6,547 nucleotides of DNA from CAZJDV01 sp964544865 (GTDB lineage: Bacteria > Chloroflexota > Dehalococcoidia > Lucifugimonadales > CAJWER01): contig CAZJDV010000115.1 in the NCBI GenBank assembly GCA_964544865.1, positions 1 through 6,547 of the forward strand, written 5' to 3'. A program made the translations under genes and the position numbers. Positions 1 through 5,404 of the stretch are shown in pieces; positions within the stretch are counted from its first letter, which is position 1; each line of letters opens with the position of its first letter. The notes beneath the pieces are model-generated. The model made no database searches. It saw nothing but the letters and a program-made list of their open reading frames with translations, and was not told the origin of the DNA.

Positions 1-2
1 TC

Positions 3-182
3 CTGGCAATCCCTGTAGCAAAGCTGTTTGTGGTCGACACCTTCGAGTTGGAGCAGGGCTACCGCGTAGCGGCATACCTTTCGCTGGGCTTCATCCTGCT
101 GTCCGGCGGCCTCCTCTACCAGCGCTACAGCGAGGCCATAAAAAGGTTCCTCTTCGAGGAACGGGCCCGTGGTCGTACCTAG
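3..182 (+). CDS. C-terminal end of DUF2339-like predicted membrane protein (partial)
   Basis: An open frame enters from the left edge and ends at TAG 180-182, giving 59 C-terminal residues. The tail holds one hydrophobic helix (AAYLSLGFILLSGGLLYQRY, roughly residues 24-43). A charged stretch with KLFVVDTFELEQGYR precedes it, and a basic end (IKRFLFEERARGRT) follows. The order 'KLFxxDxxxLxxxYRxxxxLxLGxxLLxxGxLYQR' is what I know from the extreme C-terminus of DUF2339 multi-pass membrane proteins, whose function is unknown. The helix would be the last membrane segment, with the basic tail cytoplasmic. The start and most of the protein lie outside the window. The family call rests on a short tail only. 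A short hairpin follows the stop. Confidence 0.6.
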   Translation: MAIPVAKLFVVDTFELEQGYRVAAYLSLGFILLSGGLLYQRYSEAIKRFLFEERARGRT

Positions 183-192
183 ATAACTCATA

Positions 193-214
193 AGCAGTGT
201 CTGCTGTAGCTTTT
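193..214 (+). terminator. weak candidate terminator after the DUF2339-like gene
   Basis: Eleven bases after the stop codon, AGCAG (193-197) and CTGCT (201-205) form a 5-bp stem with a 3-base loop. GTAGC and then four T (211-214) follow. The stem is short, the T tract is brief and it is offset by five bases, so this is only a weak intrinsic terminator candidate. It is well placed to end the upstream membrane-protein transcript. Confidence 0.3.
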
Positions 215-566
215 GATGGATCGAGGTGGCCCATCTTGGGATTACCTGAACATATCGCTAGAAATGCTCCGCTCTTGCTGTGATATCTACTTGAGCGAGA
301 GCGACCCTCAGAGTCGGGCCACCTGTGTACTGACGCCCTGGAACGTAGCCAAACACACTGACGCGCCTACTGGGCTACCTTTTAGCTTGGCGGCTATTGT
401 AGCTACCATCGTCTTGATTGTATGGCTTGCCAGACAAGGTAAAGAGGGGCCAACCTTTGTGACCCTGGCTTGGCGGCAATGGATTCGCACAGCGATCCTA
501 CTCTCGGGCATGTCCGCGCCTTGGCCGCCGGGTCCCGCGTATGCACAGGACCGCATCTGCGAATAA
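213..566 (+). CDS. doubtful small membrane protein ORF, unknown function
   Basis: A 117-codon frame opens with TTG-ATG (213/216) and ends at TAA 564-566. It is the only notable frame in the 486-base gap between the DUF2339-like gene and the dioxygenase gene. One segment (LPFSLAAIVATIVLIVWLA, about residues 54-72) is a convincing transmembrane helix. A second, weaker hydrophobic stretch ends in PAYAQ near residue 112, which resembles a signal-peptidase site. No Shine-Dalgarno sequence precedes the start. The region is less GC-rich than the sure genes, and I recognise no family. It may be a decayed remnant or chance. The rest of the gap (567-668) shows nothing I can name. Confidence 0.22.
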   Translation: MMDRGGPSWDYLNISLEMLRSCCDIYLSESDPQSRATCVLTPWNVAKHTDAPTGLPFSLAAIVATIVLIVWLARQGKEGPTFVTLAWRQWIRTAILLSGMSAPWPPGPAYAQDRICE

Positions 567-668
567 ACGATCGCTACTTGATAGGCTCATGCCCTGGAGC
601 AGCGGATCATGAGTTGGCGTGGCCTAGTGCGGGTGATACTGAATTCCGTCCAACCAGAGAGCGAGCCG

Positions 669-1657
669 CTAGGCGCAGGCCGGGTCGTCCGAGTCCCAGC
701 GGTTGAAGCTCGGATCGTTCTCGCGGGTCAGACGTTCGCGGGAGTCGCGCCACTGCTGCGCCCACGTCTCGGCGTTGTCCATCTCCTTCTCCGGATGCGC
801 CTCGCTGCGGGCGACGAACCCGGGGAACGCCTCCCGCCCAGTGTGCTGCCCGATGGGATTGTACCGCAGGTCGAGGCTCCATCTGACTCGGTCGCTCTTA
901 CTTGGTAGAGACCCATGGCAAGTCATCCGGTGCATGAAGAGCATACTCGACCGCCGCATCGGCACGGTCACAGCGTCTCCAACACGGAAGAGATGGTCTG
1001 GGATTTGGAGGCCGGTGCGTCCCTTCACAGTCCCGGCTGGACAATGCTTGTTCAGCCTCTCGTCCTGACTTCGCGGGACCAGTTGGAGGCATCCGGCATC
1101 CTCGTCGGCGTCCCACACGGGAAACCAGACTGTGAGCATGTCCGTTTCGTCTGCATCCTCCGTGACCACTCCGATGTCCTGATGCCAGGGGGGCGCGCCC
1201 AATTGTATTCGACCCGTGTCCGGGTTGACGGGCGTGAGGGCCTCGGGGGGCTTCAGGCGGACGTGCTGTGTGGGGTTCGAGTAGATTTCGGGCCTGATGA
1301 TCGACCCTACGGCGTCCAGTAGAGCGGGCGAAGTTGTGGCGTTGAAAACGGCTGGCCCGTGCCACATGGGTGTGTCGTAGGTCACGTTCTTCTGAGGCAG
1401 GGAAAAGTCGAAGTACTGCGAGTGCACCTTACCACTCTCCTGGTAGATCCGTGTCAGGCGGGCTCCGAAGGCCATGTCACTGTAGGTAGAAGTGATCGTT
1501 TCTTCGTCGAACAGCTTTCTGGCGAGACCGTCGAGCACAGTGTCGTACTCGGCCTCCAGGGGATCCAGTACGTCCTCGGGGTCGATGAGGTGTCCTCCAC
1601 GATCAGGTAGCCGTCCCGGTGGAAGTGGTCGAGTTGCTCTGCGCTAAGTTGTGTCAT
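669..1657 (-). pseudogene. phytanoyl-CoA dioxygenase (PhyH) family protein, frameshifted
   Basis: This is a Fe(II)/2-oxoglutarate oxygenase of the PhyH family. Family members hydroxylate diverse small molecules using 2-oxoglutarate and O2 in the cytoplasm; the substrate here cannot be read from the sequence. The gene starts at ATG 1657 (MTQLSAEQLDHFHRDGYLIVED), with AGGA nine bases upstream, and ends at TAG 671-669. After codon 22 the frame breaks around 1590-1593. The next frame continues as LIDPEDVLDPLEAEYDTV and the rest of the protein, so the intact product would be about 328 residues, normal for the family. The 289 codons downstream, counted from GTG 1538, are uninterrupted. They hold the iron ligands WHQD (His119, Asp121) and CHGS (His208), and Arg219 placed to bind 2-oxoglutarate. 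Dropping one AC of GGACACCTC restores the frame, so the lesion could be a 2-base duplication, a 1-base loss or a sequencing error. Translation from GTG 1538 would give a protein lacking its N-terminal helix. Confidence 0.85.
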
Positions 1658-1697
1658 CGGTGGGGATCCTGTTGCGGCTCCGCCGAAGTCGTGCCGA

Positions 1698-1727
1698 ATC
1701 AAAATCGCGCGCGGCAACAGATGTCAA
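1698..1727 (-). promoter_or_regulatory. sigma70-like promoter of the dioxygenase gene
   Basis: On the minus strand TTGACA (1727-1722), a perfect -35 box, is followed after 18 bases by TTTGAT (1703-1698), four of six matches to a -10 box. The pair lies 40 bases before ATG 1657, with an AGGA Shine-Dalgarno (1670-1667) in between. Position and spacing fit the dioxygenase gene and support ATG 1657 as its original start. Confidence 0.5.
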
Positions 1728-2033
1728 CGGGAAACATGACGATCGTGCCCTTGCCCAGCAATTCTCATCTCTGCACCTGCGCCCGGCCGGCGTTTCCCAG
1801 ATTGGCCGTCGAGTCTCCACTCTCATTGCCCGACTTCTATCCCAGGTCGCCAGTCGATAATCGATATGGTTGTGATCGAACATTCATGCCGCATTCGATC
1901 TCCAACGAAGCCGCCGTCCGGTGACCATTAGACGGGTCCTCCTAAGGATCTCGGCGCCTATCGGCGCCCTGCGGCCCACGCCGATTAAGAACCGCTCATG
2001 GGCAGCTCGTCAGACGCTTCGCCAATGGATAGC
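1728..2033. other. divergent intergenic region with short inverted repeats
   Basis: This gap separates the divergently transcribed dioxygenase and helicase genes. No frame in it resembles a protein I know. It holds an 11-base palindrome, TCGAT-A-ATCGA (1854-1864). It also holds two tandem copies of TCGGCGCC (1951-1958 and 1961-1968); because GGCGCC is self-complementary, these can fold as a 6-bp hairpin with a TATC loop (1953-1968). There is no T tract, so it is not a terminator. Either element could be an operator for the flanking promoters, but nothing in the sequence proves it. Confidence 0.3.
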
Positions 2034-2062
2034 TTGACGCGGCCTATGTCCTGGAGTATCTT
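2034..2062 (+). promoter_or_regulatory. sigma70-like promoter for the helicase leader
   Basis: TTGACG (2034-2039, five of six) is followed after 17 bases by TATCTT (2057-2062, four of six), an optimal spacing. The transcript would begin near 2069 and run into the hairpin at 2101-2132 about 30 bases later. This gives either a regulated leader or a short RNA. Confidence 0.45.
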
Positions 2063-2100
2063 TAATTGAGTAACGCAGTCGGGCCAGGCACGCTTAGTTG

Positions 2101-2138
2101 ACGTGGTGCGCTAGATTTCATGCGTACCGCGTTTTTTT
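2101..2138 (+). terminator. intrinsic terminator in the helicase leader (putative attenuator)
   Basis: Bases 2101-2111 (ACGTGGTGCGC) pair with 2122-2132 (GCGTACCGCGT). The stem has 11 uninterrupted pairs: seven G-C, two A-U and two G-U. The loop is ten bases. A run of seven T (2132-2138), then G and three more T, follows directly. This is a textbook intrinsic terminator in the plus direction. No plus-strand gene ends nearby: the dioxygenase runs the other way and the DUF2339-like gene is 1.9 kb back. It therefore most likely acts on transcripts from the promoter at 2034-2062. GGCACGC (2087-2093) could pair with the terminator's 3' arm (2122-2128, six of seven positions) as a competing antiterminator, which is inferred. 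I see no leader peptide or known riboswitch class. Confidence 0.6.
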
Positions 2139-3484
2139 GTTTAAGGGACGTACTGCACACAACCAGATTCGAAAGGAAGGACAGACCTACTATTTTGCCT
2201 TCGGCTAACGACGGGCCAACTACTACATCCAGAAATTACCGCCGGACCAGGAACCGCCGCCGAAACGGCCACCGTAATCCGCCACCCGCCCAGACTAGTC
2301 CCTCGGCGTCCCAGTCCCCATCATCCGATAGACTTCTCAGGGACCACTATTTCGGCGCCATACCCATTTCTCAGCCGGTCTCGTCCGCGCTTCAGGAAAT
2401 GGGTTATAAGGAACCCACGCCGATCCAGGAGCAGGTAATCCCCGCGATGCTGGAGAGGCAGGACGTGGTGGGCCAGGCGCAGACGGGCACGGGTAAGACC
2501 ACGGCCTTCGGCTTGCCCTTGGCCGAGACGCTGGACCCCGGCGTTTTCCACGTGCAGGCGATTGTACTGACACCCACCAGGGAACTCGCCGTCCAGGTCA
2601 GCGACGAGTTGCGTCTGCTGTGCCAGTTCCGCGGACTCCGCGTGGTTACGGTGTACGGCGGCCAGCCCATCCGCCGCCAGTTTGCCCAGCTTGAGAAGGG
2701 CGCCCATATTATCGTCGGCACACCGGGCCGTATACAGGATCACCTCGGCCGGGGCACCCTGCGCCTGGACCGGGTTTGCGTCGCGGTGCTTGACGAGGCA
2801 GACGAGATGCTGGACATTGGATTCGCCGAGGACATCGAACGTATCCTGCGATTCACGCCGCGCACCCGCCAGACGACCCTCTTCTCCGCCACTATGCCAG
2901 TCGCCATCCGTCGCCTGGTTTACAGGCACTCCAAGCGACCCTTTTGGGTGCGCATAGGGGGGGAGGCCGAGCCTGTCGAGCAGGTTCGCCAGATATACTA
3001 CGAGGTAGCCACCCAGGACAAGAACATCGGACTGGAAGAGATTCTCCGAAATGGTGGTTCGACAAGCTCGCGTGAAATTGGACAGGACCAGACACTGATC
3101 TTTCGGCGGACTCAGATGGGCGTCGAGAGGCTGGTAGACAACTTGCGCCGGCGGGGATATCCGATACAAGGCATCCACGGTGGCTTGAGCCAGGTCCAGC
3201 GGGACTCCGTGATGAAGGCGTTCCGCGACGGGCACTTGAAGCTCCTGGTGGCTACCAATGTGGCCGCACGCGGCCTCGACATTCCCGCCATCTGCCAGGT
3301 TATCAACTTCGACGTTCCCGAGAACGTGGAAGAGTACGTGCATCGGATTGGCAGGACGAGCCGGATGGGACGCCAGGGGACCGCCATAACCTTCGTTGGC
3401 GAGTGGGAGCTGGAGACCTTCGAGGTTATTCAGCAGCACGTGGGCGACGACATGGAGCAGGGCAGGCTGGCCCTCTATTCCTGA
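2120..3484 (+). CDS. DEAD-box ATP-dependent RNA helicase
   Basis: This enzyme unwinds short RNA duplexes with ATP; bacterial relatives act in ribosome assembly, mRNA decay and cold adaptation. All core motifs are present when counted from ATG 2120: Q motif (Phe78 to Gln103), motif I AQTGTGKT (120-127), Ia PTREL (152-156), GG (180-181), Ib TPGR (201-204), II DEAD (225-228), III SAT (256-258), IV LIFRRT (326-331), V ARGLDIP (383-389) and VI HRIGRTSRMG (408-417). The core is complete and should be active. The protein ends about 37 residues after motif VI, so it lacks the C-terminal RNA-binding domain of DeaD/CsdA-type helicases. Residues 35-72 form a basic Arg/Asn/Ser/Pro-rich tail that may bind RNA. 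The start is uncertain. ATG 2120 is the only ATG or GTG before the Q motif, but it lies in the loop of a terminator hairpin and has no Shine-Dalgarno. TTG 2195, giving 429 residues, follows AAAGGAAGG (2172-2180) and leaves the conserved protein intact. I give the longer span as the outer limit. Confidence 0.93.
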   Translation: MRTAFFCLRDVLHTTRFERKDRPTILPSANDGPTTTSRNYRRTRNRRRNGHRNPPPAQTSPSASQSPSSDRLLRDHYFGAIPISQPVSSALQEMGYKEPTPIQEQVIPAMLERQDVVGQAQTGTGKTTAFGLPLAETLDPGVFHVQAIVLTPTRELAVQVSDELRLLCQFRGLRVVTVYGGQPIRRQFAQLEKGAHIIVGTPGRIQDHLGRGTLRLDRVCVAVLDEADEMLDIGFAEDIERILRFTPRTRQTTLFSATMPVAIRRLVYRHSKRPFWVRIGGEAEPVEQVRQIYYEVATQDKNIGLEEILRNGGSTSSREIGQDQTLIFRRTQMGVERLVDNLRRRGYPIQGIHGGLSQVQRDSVMKAFRDGHLKLLVATNVAARGLDIPAICQVINFDVPENVEEYVHRIGRTSRMGRQGTAITFVGEWELETFEVIQQHVGDDMEQGRLALYS

Positions 3485-3564
3485 GACAGGCGCCCACCGA
3501 CGTTGCCAAGTTCCCACTTTTTGTCTGGAGCGGGGCCGCCAACCCAGCATCGCGACCTTGCGCG

Positions 3565-3586
3565 AAAAACCTGCGACCATCGCAGG
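3565..3586 (-). terminator. hairpin with T tract reading leftward
   Basis: CCTGCGA (3570-3576) and TCGCAGG (3580-3586) form a 7-bp stem with a 3-base loop. On the minus strand five T follow (complement of 3565-3569), which makes an intrinsic terminator. In the plus direction only CTGTT follows, so it would end helicase transcripts poorly. The nearest leftward gene is the broken lipoprotein gene ending at 4282, about 700 bases away. The element may protect the helicase from antisense transcription. Confidence 0.45.
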
Positions 3587-3726
3587 CTGTTAATCGATAC
3601 GAACTCGACACTGACTGCCGCTCCAAGCCTCGACGACGCCTGACTACCCTCGCAGCGCCTGCTTATCCGTTGGACCGGAGCACTTGTTCCCGAGTGTAGC
3701 CCGTCCTTGCCATAGACTAATTCAAA

Positions 3727-4313
3727 ATGGCTGACCTCCGTCTATTATGGTTCTCCCGTTTGCGTGAAGATGCCTGGGCTGACGACCCTATTTTCGATTG
3801 GCGCCTACTGTTCGCCGGATCGCGATGGACGGGCACAAGCGGGGCGCTGGCGACATCTGGGGAGGGTGGCGAAATCACAAGTGAGTGGCTGGCGTGGATC
3901 GCGCAGGACTTCTTCGGGTTCTGCGCGATCGTCGCGATGAGATAGCCAGTGTAGCATCGGTGTTTTGCCTCAGCTCGAAATTCGCGTCGCTCGGCATTGC
4001 CACGACGATTCCCTTCAGGTGGCAAGGACTTGCGACCTTTGCGTGCGTCGCAGTTGTAGAGGGATGCCTGGAGTGTGGCCTCAAGCCGCTATGGAACTGC
4101 CTTGCTTCGAACGAGGCTTCAGCCAATACCGCGCTGAAGCTTGGGTTGGAGGAGGGCCCTCCACAGCGCGAGTCGCAATGGCGTCCAGCCTGGAAGGACT
4201 TTAGGCCCTCAACCGGGCTGTGGAGACCGGATGAGCCCCTAACCGACGCGCACCCAGGTGCGGTCGTGTGGCGGGCGATGCTCAGTCGCCCTCGAGTTCA
4301 CTCTTCCATCTGA
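3727..4313 (+). pseudogene. GNAT-family N-acetyltransferase, frameshifted
   Basis: This is an acetyl-CoA-dependent N-acetyltransferase relative; the substrate is unknown. The first part runs from ATG 3727 through EITSEWLAWIAQDFFGFCAIV and stops at TAG 3943. The next frame carries on with DEIASVASVFCLSSKFASLGIATT, then the acetyl-CoA-binding stretch RWQGLATFACVAVVEGCL, then LKPLWNCLASNEASANTALKLGLEE. That order (strand, GIAT, R/QxxGLAT loop, NxxSxxxAxKLGF) is characteristic of GNAT folds such as the PF12746 type. Joining the two frames around 3922-3936 gives a continuous domain. The CoA loop itself has drifted: Phe-Arg-Trp-Gln-Gly where RRxGxG/A is usual. The N-terminal 45 residues are not recognised. 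There is no Shine-Dalgarno; TAGACT at 3713-3718 could serve as a -10 for a leaderless transcript. The 3' end overlaps the convergent lipoprotein gene by about 32 bases. Confidence 0.65.
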
Positions 4314-4994
4314 CGTTCAGTATGATCGTTTCCCAGATCTGGTTGAAGTCCAGGTCCTCTTTGTTAGTCCAGTCGACGGTGTCGGCGACCTCGCGTCTCA
4401 GCTTGGTCCGGAAGACCGTCCCATGCTCGGTGGGCAGCGCGCGTCTCGAGTCGGGCGCGTAGATTCTCATTCGTGCGTTGAGTTGGACGATGGCGAGGTC
4501 CTCGCAGTCCGCGGTGTACAGGGACTCATGGCGTCTCGCATCCGCCGGTCCAACCCCGCTTTCCTGAGCGCAACGGTATCGGCCTCGTCACCGTTGAAAT
4601 CAATCGACACGAATATCCCGCTCGTGCGCTCGTCCCTGACATCAGGGGGGTAGTGGAGCCCGGACAGCTCGGGATCGTGGGTCGTTGCCCCTGAAAACTG
4701 TGCTCCTGCTATCGCGGCCAGCCTCTTCTTCTGGTCGTCGATGGGGAGTCCCGCCTCGCACGATTTTAGCTCGTTCACTACAGGGGCTGTAGGCTGAGCG
4801 GCGGCGGCTTGGTCGGTTCCATCGTCACCACTCTAGACACCACTGGTGCAGCCGGCTGCCAGAGCGGCGGCCACCGCCGTCGTCGCGAGGGCTGCCAACA
4901 TTCGCCACCTGTAACCGCTCAGTGCGCCGCGTGGCGGTGGCATACGCCTGACGGCTTTCGCCCCATCGGTGGCTCTGTGTTCTGGCCCGGTCAT
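4282..4994 (-). pseudogene. secreted lipoprotein of unknown function, broken by TAG and a frameshift
   Basis: The frame begins at ATG 4994, with GAGG (5005-5002) seven bases upstream. It encodes a signal peptide with a basic region (AVRRMPPPRG, YRWR), a hydrophobic core (MLAALATTAVAAALAAGC) and a lipobox LAAGC with Cys49, so the product would be lipid-anchored outside the cytoplasmic membrane. Four codons later the frame meets TAG (4835-4833). Beyond it the same frame continues as a typical low-complexity linker (SGDDGTDQAAAAQPTAPV) and a soluble domain (NELKSCEAGLPIDDQKKRL...). A second break near 4525-4545 shifts to the frame that encodes ESLYTADCEDLAIVQLNAR and runs to TGA 4284-4282. The mended protein would be about 237 residues. 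Two cysteines, in KSCEAG and ADCEDL, could form a disulfide. I do not recognise the domain. The TAG could be a single C-to-T change from CAG. Confidence 0.6.
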
Positions 4995-5292
4995 GGTGCT
5001 GCCTCGATGTGTACGTGCCTCCCCACCGTAGGTCACAACCAGCTGCGGTCTTAACACTGTCCCTCGCAGCCCCCGCCGCCCGCACCCCTGGTACATTAAG
5101 GACTCCATCATGGCGTCGGCGCCGCAGGGACACCGGCCTGCTGACCTGGTGCAACTGTAAGCCAAGCTCTGAATGTGAGTCAAGCGGCTTCGAGTGGAGG
5201 GGTTTCAGCTAGATGGGACCTATCCCGTGTCCCGCATCTGACGCTCGGTGTTCTAAGTAGCCTGTGAGACGTAAGGGGTGCATATGGGGGAT
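4995..5292. other. intergenic region between divergent lipoprotein and oxidoreductase genes
   Basis: No plausible gene lies here: the small frames are Arg/Pro-rich and match nothing I know. It contains the lipoprotein gene's Shine-Dalgarno (5005-5002), one clear inverted repeat (5211-5239) and leads into the oxidoreductase promoter. I could not find a convincing leftward promoter for the lipoprotein gene, which would fit its being decayed. Confidence 0.3.
5211..5239. repeat. imperfect inverted repeat / hairpin
   Basis: AGATGGGAC (5211-5219) pairs with GTCCCGCATCT (5229-5239) through nine base pairs, with a 2-base GC bulge on the right arm and a 9-base loop. No T tract follows in either direction, so it is not an intrinsic terminator. 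It lies about 80 bases upstream of the oxidoreductase -10 box, where an operator for either divergent gene would be expected. A role is not shown. Confidence 0.4.
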
Positions 5293-5297
5293 GGCTA

Positions 5298-5325
5298 TGT
5301 GATCGCGCTCTCAATCTGCTATAGT
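5298..5325 (+). promoter_or_regulatory. extended -10 promoter of the oxidoreductase gene
   Basis: TGC-TATAGT (5317-5325) is a good extended -10 element: TATAGT matches TATAAT at five of six positions and has TGn directly upstream. The -35 region is poor (TGTGAT at 5298-5303, 16-base spacing), as is common for extended -10 promoters. Transcription would start near 5332 and leave a leader of about 70 bases. The leader contains a small GC stem, CCGCC (5341-5345) with GGCGG (5357-5361). Confidence 0.5.
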
Positions 5326-5389
5326 GTGGCCGGTCGCGAGCCGCCACTGATCGTGAGGCGGGCGCAGTTCCGTTCGGCCCACATCAAGC

Positions 5390-5394
5390 GGAGG
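5390..5394 (+). promoter_or_regulatory. ribosome binding site GGAGG
   Basis: GGAGG lies ten bases before ATG 5405 but only one base before the in-frame TTG at 5396. This decides the start of the oxidoreductase gene in favour of the ATG. Confidence 0.7.
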
Positions 5395-5404
5395 ATTGGT
5401 ACAC

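Noticed and set aside
915..1322. Plus-strand frame opposite the dioxygenase
   Set aside because: The minus strand here encodes the dioxygenase iron-binding motifs; the plus frame shows no domain.
1590..1593. Programmed ribosomal frameshift in the dioxygenase gene
   Set aside because: There is no slippery heptamer, internal Shine-Dalgarno or downstream pseudoknot at the break, and PhyH proteins are not known to use recoding.
1953..1968. GGCGCC-TATC-GGCGCC hairpin as a terminator
   Set aside because: No T tract follows on either strand, and the arms are self-palindromic, so the pairing may be incidental.
2321..3580. Long minus-strand open frame opposite the helicase (419 codons)
   Set aside because: It mirrors the codon pattern of the motif-complete helicase, has no recognisable domains and no ribosome binding site; it is a shadow frame of GC-rich coding DNA.
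4833..4835. TAG in the lipoprotein gene as a reassigned sense codon
   Set aside because: The DUF2339-like, dioxygenase and oxidoreductase genes in this same window all end with TAG as a normal stop, and a second frameshift breaks the lipoprotein gene, so decay is the simpler reading.
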